From: Peronospora farinosa | Lineage: Eukaryota; Oomycota; Peronosporomycetes; Peronosporales; Peronosporaceae | Direction: 5' to 3' | DNA: 64,000 bases | Assembly: GCA_947646735.1 (NCBI GenBank) | Contig: CANTFK010000195.1 | Coordinates: 101,938 to 165,937, forward strand | In this document: piece by piece, positions 48,331-61,400 of the stretch | Layout of the letters: each line of letters starts with the position of its first letter | How positions within the stretch are numbered: position 1 is the stretch's first letter | Made by a program: the position numbers and the translations under genes | The notes under the pieces: generated by a model | What the model saw: the letters and a program-made list of their open reading frames with translations, nothing else | Database searches by the model: none | Told to the model about the DNA's origin: nothing

Positions 48331-50538
48331 AACAAGCAGAATGAAGCCACGCAAGCAAGAGAAAGCAAAGACTGGAAAGGCTCATTTTTGCGTATCACGC
48401 CTCATCCGTGTGATTTTTCTTTGAAGACTGTTTGCCGTAAAAAATTAAGAACCTCACTTATTTTTCCCGCTCATTGCTGCTGAAGGTGCTGCAAAGTTGC
48501 AGAAACTGTGTGTGTGTGTGTTTGTGTATTTGTGATTGTAATAGAAATCAGGGCTTTGCAGGGTGAACAAAAGCTGAGCTGCTATAAAGGTGGGTGCGGC
48601 GCACGATTACAGCTAGCTCAAGGTATTTATCGTGATGACCTTATTTTAAGCGAGAAGGTCACAACAAGTATTTATCCTCGTTTTTGTTGCGGTTGGACCG
48701 TATGTTGTTGACGGCAGTAGGCAGCACAACGAGTCACCATGGAAAGACCGTCACTACTGGGAATAGGAACGTCGACGTAAAAATTGAATGCCGAAGACTT
48801 TCCTAACGGCTACTAGAGTCAATGTTAGATATCGCCACTGCCTTAGTATGATCAAGTAGATCGTCGAAGTCACGACGGTATTTCAAAGTCGGCGGAGGCA
48901 TTAGTATGAATTGCGAAGAGGTAGTGGCGTAAATGCTTTTGGTGCTAGCATTTTGTGTCTGTACCTGTCAATTTGACGTGGCCTATAGATCGACTTTTGG
49001 CTTTAAAAAACATTGGGTGACGGATTGATTTGCATTTTGGTTGAAGCTCGCACCGTATGTGGTATTGTTATTCGTCGTAGAAGGACAAATCAACTGCCTG
49101 AGCATGATCCTATCGCCCGCCAGCAGATGTTGATGAAAATGTGTTCTCGAGACAGCTTGGCATTTGGGAAAAAGAAAAACAAGATTGGGCTAGAACGTAT
49201 AGCGAATTTGCCAGACAGTTTTTCACCAGCGGATAATTCCTTGGTAGCTAGCTCCCAGCCAAGATTAAACTCATCGAAGATATTCGCATCTAGAAGCTGC
49301 TCTCATTTGGCGGAATATGGTCGACAAGTGCAACCTCAACTCGACGTGTCAATGTAGCTTCGAATCATGACGTTGAAGAGAATACACGCATCTCGAATTC
49401 ATAACTCACGAGCAAAGTATTCTACAATTCTTGCGATGCTGAATAATATCGGGTCACAGCTGAGAAATCGTTGTCTTTGTTGTCAAAAGTCGAGCTGCAG
49501 CATAATTTAAGATGTATACTTTTTATTTGGTGGAGTTGTTGTGACAAGGATAAACTCGTGTCCTGATCTGCTTCACTTGTCGCAAAGTACTTCTTTCAGA
49601 TATGATACTACAGTATGGCCTTGCGGGGTCCCTCGCGAGCAACACAACAACTTTTGCTACACTGCGCTGAACTCCTCCGTTGACGAATACATTAATAATT
49701 CCAACGATATTTCGAGCTATGCGTTAACGCGAGTATGTTTGAACATCTTTATGTTTGCTGTGTTTTGTGTCTGCCGATGCGTGATTCCACTAATCAAGTG
49801 ACAAGTCAAAAATCTTTGGCGTCGATGTTTGGAGCAGCAACAAACCAACAAAACTTCTCAACGTCACGTTAAATTATCAAAGCATCAAGCAGCTTTTATC
49901 GCAGATATGACGTCTATAGATAGCTCTTGGTCAGTGTGTAAAGTTTCATAAGCAATTACATAACACGAAACTTTGCAACTACATATGGCTACAAGCAGAA
50001 AATCACCAGTCGCTGCATGATTGACATAGTCATTCTAATTCTGGACCTTTGACCTCTAGCAGCGTATCCGTACTTCAATCCTGCACCAGATGAAACCACG
50101 ATATCTCATCCTCACTTTCATTATGGCCGGAGGATATGAAGACGACACCGGTTAAATATTGCAAGTTTAAATTCAAATACTTGGTCGCTTGAACCATTAG
50201 TTGTTGCACAGCACAAGTTGCAACACCGGTAGATGAGACCCAGACAGAATGGACACCCAACATTTTGTTTATCATAGCCTTTCTGTGTGTCATCCTGTAA
50301 AACAAATGCTCGAATAATCACCAAGTAATCAGCGGTAGGAAGCCCTAGCGACCATTGCAACGGCTTTCTCGATATCACAGATGGGTAAAGTTGACGTCTC
50401 ACATACAAACTTGTAGTGTTTGTCGACATGGACGGCCTTCTTATTTGTACTTGAAACTTGTGATGACTCTCAATGCAACCCCTCTCGCCCCAGAAACGGT
50501 GTCGTTGTGACGAATGGACGCTACTACATTTCAAATTC
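48331..50538. other. No supported gene
   Basis: Several short frames are present (48508-48711, 49013-49357, 49541-49801) without convincing features. One, with SCYKGGCGARLQLAQG at about 48582, faintly recalls the FLYWCH-type finger of Mutator-like transposases, so old DNA-transposon debris is possible. A 'gtgtgtgtgtg' run lies at 48508-48530. Confidence 0.4.
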
Positions 50539-51003
50539 ATGTTTCCAGCCATAAGTGCCCGTGAATCCGTCTCCAATATATCGCCTATTGACGCTTCAAT
50601 GACATTGGGAGGAATGCCTCCACTCAATAATGTGGCGATCAATGCTAGTAATATCTCCGACATTGTTGCTGCTGGTGCAAGTTCCAACGAAATCTTGACG
50701 GCTTTCGCAAGTCTCGATACTGACGTAGAAGATATCACCAAGTCCGATGGCACGCTGCCGCTGGAATTCCAATGCCAGTATCGTCGAGGCAAGTGTTCAC
50801 AACCACGGACGCTTAAGAAGAACGGGTCGATGCACAGCTATTGCGAGTATCACCGCCAGCTCTCAGTACGCAACCAACGAGCGTTTGATCAGAAAAAACG
50901 ACGCCAACGACGAACACTTGAGGCAGATGAAGAAGCTGAGAAACGACTTTGTCGCTCTCGACGACCGACATCACACTCTTGTGTCGGAGATGTAGAAGTG
51001 TAG
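50539..51003 (+). CDS. Small protein with Cys/His cluster and basic tail (putative DNA-binding)
   Basis: A 154-residue frame from ATG 50539; the frame is open further upstream, so a first exon may be missing. The N-terminal half is Asn/Ser/Ile/Ala-rich and acidic near residues 60-70. A cluster C79-x6-C86-x12-H99-x2-C102-x2-H105-R follows (YRRGKC, KKNGSMHSYCEYHR), then a strongly basic Arg/Lys/Gln helix (RNQRAFDQKKRRQRR). Proteins with this KC..R..K.NG..H..C..HR pattern followed by a basic stretch are common in oomycetes in my recollection, and would fit a zinc-binding nuclear protein. The name and function are not established. The opposite strand also has a 223-codon frame over much of this region, which I consider a shadow. 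Confidence 0.6.
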   Translation: MFPAISARESVSNISPIDASMTLGGMPPLNNVAINASNISDIVAAGASSNEILTAFASLDTDVEDITKSDGTLPLEFQCQYRRGKCSQPRTLKKNGSMHSYCEYHRQLSVRNQRAFDQKKRRQRRTLEADEEAEKRLCRSRRPTSHSCVGDVEV

Positions 51004-51271
51004 AGCCCCAAAACAAACTAACGACTCGCACGCAGGTGCCGATCAGTGTACTGACCAATCGACAAAAGAAAGTATCCAAGACAGACACAACACCTGATAG
51101 CAAAATCACACGTTGTTGAGCAAAAGAATTGCATTGATATTACTTCTCTTACAACGCACCCCAGATATGTCGGCAATAAATTCCTGTCAGCCCCACGCCT
51201 CTCCAGTTATCATCAACATCTCTGTTTGCAGTACAAGTGCATACCAGCATCTACCCACCACTACTTTTAGC

Positions 51272-52438
51272 TTAGTCCACAACAATCGACCACGGATGCT
51301 CGCGACGGCCATACTGTATATCGGACAGCTCCTTCCAGATACGCTCGGCGAGCTTGCCAGCCTTGCCGTCCGTACCATCAAGCGGAATAACCAGATCTTT
51401 GTGCATGTAGTTGATAGTCGACACAGGCGAGACGACTGCAGCAGTACCTGAGCCAAAAATCTCGAGAACGCGGTCCTCCTTGCTGGCCTTCTGCAACTGT
51501 TTCATATTGATATTGCCCTCCGTCACCTTAAACTCGTTCCACTCACGTGTCAAGTGCAAGATCGAATCCCGCGTAATGCCTGGCAGAATATCACCGCGCG
51601 TAAGTGGTGGTGTAATAAGTTCTTTCTCACCCTGTTCATTAATCCAGTGGATAAACAAGTTCATAGTGCCGACCTCTGTGATCTCATGGTCAGGTCCAAA
51701 GATCCACAAATTTTGCGAGTAGCCCTGTTTACTTGCAGAGTATTGTGGCAGAATCCCTGGAGCGTAATTTGCTCCAACCTTGTGGCCACCTGTACCTCCA
51801 GGCCATGCACGAATGTACCGGTCATTGGCACACAACTTTACAGGGTTAAATCCCTCGGGGTAATATGGTCCAACAGGTGACAAGATGATGAAAAGCTTGG
51901 CTTTTTCACTAATCCCGACACCGATCGAAGCTTGAGTGCTGATACCCGTAGGACGAATATAGAGCGAATAACCTTCACCCGTTGGTACCCAGTCCTTATC
52001 GAGACGAATGAGTTCTGCTAGACATTTAAGAAGCTCATCTCCATCAAATTCTGGTAGCAATAGACGTTTCATCGACTTGTTAAGACGTTTCATGTTCATA
52101 TCCGGACGAAAAAGTCGCACGTGACCCTCAGCGTCAATATAAGCCTTCATGCCTTCAAAACACTCAAGAGCATAGTGCAATACAGCACTAGCTGGATCGA
52201 TTGATAGAAGACCATAAGGACGAATCATAGGGTTGCCCCATCCTTTCCCAACTTCCCAATCTACTTCGAGCATATGATCCGTAAATGTTTTGCCAAACTG
52301 AAGCTCTTCTTTGGGTACTTTTGTCTTTGGATTAGACGTACGATCGATTATAAGGTTCGAAAGTTTAATGTCATTTCCAGTGGAAAAGGTGCGTGCTGAG
52401 GCCACACGACCAAGAGATTTGGTGCTTCGAGCGAGCAT
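51272..52438 (-). CDS. Branched-chain amino acid aminotransferase, mitochondrial
   Basis: A class IV PLP-dependent aminotransferase that interconverts Leu/Ile/Val with their 2-oxo acids. Start ATG 52438 gives a 388-residue protein. The first ~22 residues (MLARSTKSLGRVASARTFSTGN) are basic and hydroxylated without acids, as in a mitochondrial presequence. Family landmarks are FGKTFTDHMLEVDW, LHYALECFEGMKAYID, LYIRPTGI, and the PLP lysine Lys220 in GGHKVGANYAPG. Further on are NLWIFG..HEITEVGTMNLF, TPPLTRGDILPGITRDS, and IFGSGTAAVVSPV near the C-terminus. Length and motif order agree with eukaryotic BCATs, and no intron is needed. It is a single-copy housekeeping gene by context. The upstream side is occupied by the hairpin-repeat cluster. 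Confidence 0.95.
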   Translation of the reverse strand: MLARSTKSLGRVASARTFSTGNDIKLSNLIIDRTSNPKTKVPKEELQFGKTFTDHMLEVDWEVGKGWGNPMIRPYGLLSIDPASAVLHYALECFEGMKAYIDAEGHVRLFRPDMNMKRLNKSMKRLLLPEFDGDELLKCLAELIRLDKDWVPTGEGYSLYIRPTGISTQASIGVGISEKAKLFIILSPVGPYYPEGFNPVKLCANDRYIRAWPGGTGGHKVGANYAPGILPQYSASKQGYSQNLWIFGPDHEITEVGTMNLFIHWINEQGEKELITPPLTRGDILPGITRDSILHLTREWNEFKVTEGNINMKQLQKASKEDRVLEIFGSGTAAVVSPVSTINYMHKDLVIPLDGTDGKAGKLAERIWKELSDIQYGRREHPWSIVVD

Positions 52439-55400
52439 AATAACGATCGCAAAATAGTTTATTAATCTGAGCCACAAATTCTGGAATGAGGTTATGAAGA
52501 GCTCTTGGATACTTAGTGGAAAACAAATGGGGGATGAAATGTGTGGAGCTTAAGTATTGGTTCGTGGAGATGTGCTCAATTCTGCATCAAATTGTTTTGA
52601 TGCGATGCAGAAATGTAGAGTACTTAAGCGAGGCAGATGTGTATTAAAGTGAGGTAAAATTAACCATGTAGCCACTACATTTGTTATACAGATATACCTT
52701 TCTAAAATAATACTTTAATGCTATTACCATTTATTATTTATTACTAGGGTATTTACCCGTCGTTCCGACGGACATGGTTTCATGCTATTAATACATATAT
52801 AGGGGTGTTCTCGTCGTTTCGACCGATAGGTGCACAAATTTGACGCTGACCGTATATTGACTTAGGTAATTGATTCGTTCTAAAGGTAATGTGTATGAAG
52901 GCCAATGCGTACCTGTCGTTTCGAAAGTTAAGGTGTTCACCCGTCGTTTCGACGAACATGGTCTGCCTTTTGACCTGTAAACCCATCATTTAACGTAAGA
53001 TAATTCGATTGACTTAGGGTAAAGATGGATACGAAAATCAATGTGTACTCGACGTTTCGTCAATTTATCATTTCATCATCCGTCGTTCCAACGGTACGAA
53101 GTTGCATATATAGGTATCTTTAACGCAGCGATTGGCTAGGGTGTTTACCCGTCATTTCCGCAAATTAGTACGCGAAGTCTACGAAAATAATTTCTTTATT
53201 GAGTTTATATCACGTCGTTTTGATGGAACGCTGCGCGAAGTCGACGCTGCTAAATTGTGTGCCTGTCGCTTCGACGGAAAGGACAGCGAATTCTACGCTA
53301 ATAGCATATTGTATTATTTAGGGTGTTCACCCGTTGTACCGACGGTGCAAAGTAGTAGTATATCGCAACGAATTGCTAGGGTATTTACCCGTCGTTCCGA
53401 CGGATACCCCTACAGTAGATGTATACTGGTCAATCACTCTGCTAAATCAGGTAAATTTATAGGTATTGAAGTCAATGTGTATTTAGGCCAATGTAAACCC
53501 GTCGTTCCACCGGATACACATTAGCGAATTTCTCTAACGCGTTAATATACTGTCATTTATTTCTAGATAATGCCTACACCCTAGTGAAACGATGGACGAT
53601 AGCACCATAATTCATCGACCCACTTCTTTTATGGTGTCCACCCTTCGTTCTGATGGTGCAAAGTAGAAAATATTGGCGTGTTAAACGCCCCAATTTGCTC
53701 GGATGTATACCCGTCATTCCAGCGGATATGGTGCGCAAGTCGACGCCTGTAATATATTGACCTTTACATCATCGTTTTACCAATTTGGTTGACTGCATTA
53801 AAATGATGATATAAAGGTCAATGTGTACTCGTCGTTCCAACGGACATGGTGACTAAAGTTTGCCTTTTGACCTTCGAATCCAACATTTTCCCTTACGATG
53901 TTAAGGTAAAGTGATGGGTATGAGAATTAATGTGTACTCGTCGTTCCGACGGATAGTAGCGTGCGGACCGAATAGACAGATGTAATTGTGTATATAGGAC
54001 CGTATGTAATTTAATCTATGTCTGTCAATCAATTTATAATACAACATTTTACCTGTGTGCAGCTTTTGGTAGTTCCATTGTTCCGTCGGATAGGGGCGCG
54101 ATTCTACGCTGATAGTACCCTGGCCCACCATATATCTTAAAATAGGGATGCTCACTCGTCGTTCCGACGGATATGGTGAGCAAACATTTGTTAAATAATC
54201 GTCGTACCCACTTATTATTCTGGTTGAGTCAGGTAATTGCTACATATGAAGTCAATAAGTATGAAAGGCAAGGTCTACCTGTCGACGCTGGTCAATGTGT
54301 ACCTGTCGATTCGAAAGTCAATATGTACCTGTCGTTCCTACGAGCACAGTTAGCGAAGTATGCCTTACGATTTTCGTATAAACGGTCATATAAGTGAAAC
54401 TGATGGGTATGAAGGTAAATGTAAACCCGTCGTTCCGTAATGAAGAATATCCGGTTGACTCAGGTAAAATGAATAAGTATGATGCATTACATATGAGTCG
54501 ATTCGCTTTTTGTAACTGCATCCACTCTAATATGATCACTAAGCTTGCTTTTGCCAACTTTTTACAGTATTATTAAAGCACTGAACCAATGTTTGGAATA
54601 GTTGTAAAGCATGTGTCTCATCTAATATATCTAAGAAATGCTGTGTTCGATATTGCAATATGTAATGATGAATATGAACACGTATGTGTGCAATCGTTTT
54701 GTATATTAGTGTTATAGATAGAAGCACGACATATGGAGACTCTGTTATGGAGATCTGCACATATAATTATCAACAAAAATGCATAGTCAGCCATTGCAAA
54801 ATGAGCCAAAATGCATCAGCCAATCCAAAATTAGCAAATAATGCAAAAATAGCCAAGCTAATACCTTAGCACCGTTCGCTTAATGAGTAAATGCAAATCC
54901 ATTAAAAATTTGTCTGCTTACAGTCAAAGCACTATTTGCTCTCGTCACCTTTTTTGCATTTTTTCTGTAGCTCAAAAGTGGCAGGTGCTAATGCTACTGA
55001 GCTCATCTGTCCATAAGCCACAAAAACGAGCAATCACGCATTTTCGTCCTATTTGGCTTCATCCTTTAGCACCGACGGTAGTAGCCACTGCCGCATCTGT
55101 CTATCAAAAACAAAAGTGACCGAAGCAAACTTTTTAACTCTGAAATATGCAAAAAATATCTTAAGTACCGCTTTGGGTTCGCGAGGGCACATGAAATCAA
55201 AATTAATTTGATTTTTTCTTTTTAAATAGTTTATATCAATTAAAATGTAATGCAAACGTCAGCTGATTGAAGTACCAAGTTGGCGGATAGAGTGGACGCG
55301 TGAGTTGAAGACTTGAATTAGATGAAGCGTAGCCATGCAGTTATTGTTTCTGACGATGCATTAGATACGGAAAAATATCTAACGAGCCATGAGGAAAACG

Positions 55401-58400
55401 AATTTCGAAGCAAATGCTGATTATATGATACACTTACAGCTTGGGCGTAACTGGGAGGGTATGTGCCGGGCATTAAATAGGTGAATATATAGTTTAACAA
55501 GTCACCATTGTGATACATTAGAGACTGGAGACGACAGCTTTTTTATAAGCCGTCGGCCAAGAGATTGGATGCCACTCCAATGGAGTTAGAGAATGCAGAC
55601 GTGAACTGCTACAAGTTCGGCAAGCGCGACCATATGATGGCTCGCTGCTATGCCAAACTTTCTGCTTGTGCTAAGGCATCCAGAAAAAAGCTCCCTACCC
55701 GAGGGGAGGTGCGAGAATCAGCGTGCACGACGCACGGGTTCAGTACCTACCCAACATGAGTCGGGAAATGTGGGAGCGTTGTAGGGGCGGGATGCCCTAC
55801 TGTTGCGGAATGTGAAGCTACCCCTATGTTCAGATCTATCGAACAAATGGGTAGCATAGTCCCTGAGGTTCCGAAAGGTCGGACCTCAACCCTTTTGGTC
55901 TATAGCGCTCGTACGAGGCTATGACCAAGTGATGACCCTTCTCGTGGATTCGGGTGCATCACAAAACTTTGTGAAACTCACGGCTCTGAAAAGGAGACCG
56001 GCGAGTTATGAGTCGCTTTGCCATCCTGGCAAAGCGAGAAGAGGCGATCGTTCGTTTAGCGAACGGCGCGCTCGTTAAATCGGAGGGAGTTCAAGTTGAA
56101 CTCGCCTTCAGTTTCAGTGACTTCTCCTGTAAAGAGAAGTTCACAGTGCTAGGTATGGAGAGTCCGTATGAACTCATCCTAGGCATGCCTTGGTTGGCTA
56201 AACACCAACCATGGATAGACTGGCGTACACGCACAGTCGCTAGCTCTACGCAAGACACCGGAAAGGATGTGCTCTTGCGAGAGGCTTATGTGGCTGATGC
56301 TGTGTTCAACACAGTCGAGGGTGCGATGACGGTATGTCAATCGACACCAGGAACTACCCAGCTCGAAAGGAGTGGTGTAATTGGAAGTGCACTGGCGGAA
56401 AGGCAGGTGACACATATTCCTACCCAGGTAGAAAAGACTGGTGTAGTGAATGGGGCGATGACAGGTAGTCATGCGTCCAATAGTCCTGCACAGAGAAGAA
56501 AGCCTGTGGAAGTTGATGGTGGGCTGACAGGAAGTCAAGCGCCACAAGAATTGGCACAGAGCCAAGAGCCTGGTGCGGTTGGAAGGAGTGCGTTAGCTGA
56601 GATAGCAACGACACCTTCTTCTAGGTCAAAAGTCGTGGTGACTCGAAGAACGAGCACCAGACGTATTAAGACGATCAAGGGCACGTCGAAACGAGTGACC
56701 CTTGGATCAGTCTCGGTCCAAGAGGACGGACCTACGAACGAGTTGTTCGAGGCCGTCGAAGACAAAATGCCGGAGGCATCCTCAGTTGAGGTGCTCCAAC
56801 TTGTCTTGGCATCTGCCGAGGAGATAGTAAATCTCTCGGAGATGACGTGGGATCTGTTCCTCTCCGAAATAAAGGAAGGAAATATCCACGAGATAGTCGC
56901 ACCAGTTCAAGAAGAGAACGTGGTGGACTGTTGCGCTTCATCCACAATGGATGAGAGCGTCTTGGAGACCGACAAGAAGAAACGGTTCGATGCTCAAGGC
57001 TGAGAAGCAGTGAAGGACAGCCCGTTCTATGATGTTCTGTGGAAACACCGTGATGTGCTTCCAGCAGAAGTGCCGAGTCGCCTACCGGCCGATAGGGGCA
57101 TCAGGCACGAGATTGACCTGGAGCCTGGCACCAAGTATTTTGTGACCAGGCAATGTCTGTTGCCGAAGGAACAAGTCGATTACATCGATGAGTTCTTCGA
57201 CAAGCGAGCTAAGGCGGGACATGTACGTGAGAGCAAGTCGCCTCACTGCAGCCCTACCTTCTGTGTGCGTAAAGAAACAGGTGGATGGCGCGTGGTTCAT
57301 GCTTATAATAAGCTGAACACGGCCACCATTCCGGCTCAAACGCCGATCCCGCGGAAAGATGCTTTGTTAAATTCCATGGGAAAGTCAACTATCTTTTCCG
57401 CTTTGGATCTGAAGGATGGCTACTATCAGGTTCTCATAAGAGATACCGATGTAGCCAAAACGTCAGTAAGCACCCCAAGCGGTATGCTGTGGGAGTGGCT
57501 TGGGATGCCACACGGGTTAAAAAATGCTCCAGCAACATTCAACCGAGTGGTGGCTCACGTGATGATTCAGCACCGTGCCTACGCGCCCTATTACTTTGAC
57601 GATTTGTTCGTGCATAGTAGGGCGGAGGGCGGTCTGAGCACAATAGAGTCGCACAAGCGCCATTTAGACGCTGTGTTGCAGACTCTGGGTGACGCCCAAT
57701 TATACGTTACCTTGCAAAAGTGCGAAATAGGGGGGGGTCCCTGAGATACCTGTGCTGGGCTGCATCGTAGGTGCACATGGTGTACGAGAAGACCCAGAAA
57801 AGGTAAAGGCTGTAAAGGAATGGACAGTCCCACGACACGTGAAGAATATGCGCCAATTTCTTGGAATCGCTAATTACTTGCATAAGTATAGCAAGAATTA
57901 TGCAAAGCAGACTAATCCATTGTCTGACTTTATGAAAAAGGATACAGAATGGAATTGGTCAAAGGAGCAAGTAGATGCGTTAACATCACTGAAGCAATCT
58001 CTTGTCGAGGCACCGGTCTTGGCATTGCCAGACGCGGATTAGACCTTTAGCGTCGTCTGCGATGCAAGCAATTTTGCAATCGGCAGCGCGCTCATGAAAA
58101 AGGATGACAACAGCGTTGACCGTTTCATTTCTTATCAGTCTCGGCTTTTAAAGCTGCCGAGCTGAATTACCCTGTGCATGACAAGGAACTACTTTCAATT
58201 AAGTATGCCCTTGTGAAGTTTCGGGTGCACCTCTTGGGCAACGAACCTTTTGTGGTTTATACGGATCACGCATCACTGCGGACCGCTATAAATTCACCGC
58301 ATCTCTCGCCGATAATGGCAAGATGGCAAACATTCTTCTCTGAATTTAATTTCAAAGCTGAATATAAGCCGGGTAAGTCGAATGTCTTGGCTGACGCGTT

Positions 58401-61400
58401 ATCGCGCAGACCAGACTTCGAGGCAAGACACCAGGATAGTGTGTCTCGTGCGAAAGCACAAGTTGAGTCGTCAACATTGGCAGCCATGAAGGCCTACCAT
58501 GTGACGAAATCAATGGACTCCGATATCAAGGAGTGCTACAGTCAGGACGAACATTGTCGCCTGCTGTTGGATCATTTTGGTGGACGACAGGTTACCCTTC
58601 CGTCGCACCTCAAAGCGAAACTAAATCGCTTTAGTTACAGTGATGGCCTGTTATGGCATCAACTGTCACCTTGGGATCCATTGAGAATCTATGTCCCTCA
58701 TGACAAAGATCTCAAGCTGATGATACTTCACGAGTGCCATGATGCGCCATCTAGTGGGCATCTGGGCCGTGAAAAGACATTCTTACGAGTGTCAGAGAAA
58801 CTTTGGTGACCCCACCTATACCGGTGGGTGGCCAACTATATTCGCTCTTGCGAAGAGTGTCAGCGCATCAAGCCTGCACCTTCTAGCAGTGCGCCACTGA
58901 AGCCACTGCCGATTCCAACTGCATGTTGGAAGTCGGTCAGTTTGGACTTCATGATTGGTTTACCGCCTGACCATAAAGGCAGGACGGGGCTCGTCGTCTC
59001 TGTAGACAGACTGAGCAAGATGGTGCATTTGGCACCATGTAGCACCAAGATCTCAGGAAAAGAGGATGACCTCTTGTTTCTGGATCATGCAAATCGACTA
59101 CACGGGATGCCCGAGTCCATAGTATCAGACGAGGATCCGCGTTTTACGTCGGGTTTTTGGCGACATGTGTTTGAGCTGCTGGGAAGCAAACTCCACATGT
59201 CAACTGCTGATCATCCCCAAGCTGATGGCCAAACAGAATGGGCCAATCGAGTCGTGGCGGATGTGTTGCGTACAGTAGCGACTCCTAAGGAATGGAGCAA
59301 GCAATTTCCATTCGTGGAAAAAACCCCAAGGGGGAAAAACCTTCATCCACCCCCAAACCCCCCGTGCGAATGCCAAAGAGAATCAAAGTTGCCCTAGTGA
59401 CACTGCTAGTTTAGCTGTGGTCACGACATTTATAGGTGTAAGAGGCACGACAAGAAATGCCAGTGCTCCTTGACAATGACACTATCGTGTTATAAACAGC
59501 GTCCAACCATGAACGACCTCTTGGAGGCGTCATAGGCGATCTGGATGATAAAATCGTAAGCGAAGCTCAGCGCTTCATGACTGAGCGATTGGACATCACA
59601 CGTAAAGTCCGTGACGCAATGGCAAGCGCACAGGACAAGCAAGAACAATATGCGGACCAACATGGTCGCAAAAACAATGAACACTTTAGTGTGGGGGACA
59701 AAGTGCTATTAAGTACTGCTACCCTACCTAAACATGCAATCTCTGTACTACCTGGTGGTACTACTAGGCTATTGCCTCGATTTATTGGGCCCTTTACAGT
59801 GGTTGAAGAATTTGGAGACCTAAATTATAGGCTCACTCTCCCACCGTATATGAAGAAGCACCCCGTATTCTACGTGATCGTCTGAAACGGTATGTTGATC
59901 CAGAAGAGATCACATATCCACATCGGTCTAACGAGACCGATAGTGACGTCGACTGTGAGTCGAGCGTCGCGGCCGATCAGGCGACGAAGAAGCCGAGAGG
60001 CTCCCCGTATACGAACGAGGGATCGATAGAAAACTCGGCGATCGAGGAGGACTCCGCGCTTGACGCGGGTCTCTCATCACCAGTCGCTCCAAAATGTCCA
60101 AACGGGTCTTCAGGCGGTCATACCCCTGACGGTCCCTCGCCCTCATATCGTGCAGATCCGAAGTCAGTCGCGAGACTTGACTCTCGAGATCTGTCACCTG
60201 CCTCTTCAGCGTAGCGGACTCAGCCTGCGACTGAACAGCAGCAGGGTAGGCAACCGCGAGTAGGTGGGCGTAATCGCCACTCCTATCGGGTGCCACCTGT
60301 GTTGGCGGACACGGAAAGGAACACGCACTTCCTTGTTGGAAGGCTGTTGGCCCACCGTTTTGTGAAGCGAAAGCTGTAAATCCTGGTCCAGTGGAAGCGT
60401 TACCCAACAAGCTTTGACTCGTGGGAGCCTGTGGACGCTTTGCGCGTCGACGTGCTTGGGCTGGTGGCTGCTTATGTGAAGCAGCACCAGCTGACGTCTT
60501 TCTGCTAGTCCATCCGGACCTAGCAGAAGAAGCGTAGCGAGAATCAATTGGGTCTCGTTTACCACTCAAGATATCATGCGCACGCTTCATGGCGAAGCTG
60601 ATTTGCTGCGACCGTCGTTTCGTTGCATCTACATGCAAGGTAACACGGCGCTGGAGTTCAGCTTCATATTCGTCGGCTGTTTCGTTAAAACGCAGCACGA
60701 CTGGAATTGGGAAAGCACGACCAAGTGCTTTGCCCTGCTTTTTCCACAAGGGAAAGACGCTATAAAATTTATGAGCGTCAATAGTTGCACGCTGCAAAAG
60801 CGCTGCACTATACCCATCCGAGTTCATCCACTCAGATGAAGGTGGCATTGGTGGCAAGCCACCACTCGCGTAGCCGCCCTCGCGACGGCGAGTTAGTGAG
60901 GCCGAAGGTGTACTCGGTGGAGCTTTAAGCTCACACTCATCTGAGTCTGACTCTCCATTATGGATTGTCAAGACATCAGCTTGTTGAGTCACATCTGACT
61001 GAGTCGCGACTACTCCTTTCGAAGTAGCGTGCTCAGTCTTAGTCGCCGCGCTTGTAGGCGCAGGCGAAGAGGCCTTAACTTCACTTGAAGGAAGCATAGA
61101 CGCTCCCTCAAGGACGGTTGCCTCAAATGATGGGGACATACGTCCCATCAATGCGCTTTGCTCATCTTCACTTGGGGGTCATGGCAACGGCTTGCTCTCA
61201 TTGTAGTCTACATTGAGTGATGGATCTTCACTTACATTAAAGTGAAATGGAAGATTCGTCTCAGTGCCTGAAGCACTTTACGACAGCTGCAAATAATCGC
61301 AGCGCGTGCGCTTAGTGTTGGACTGCATGGGCGCCTTTGCAGGCAACCCATCAGCCTTACACGTTTTGGTGGCATGAGAATTGAGCAGACTAAGCGGCGC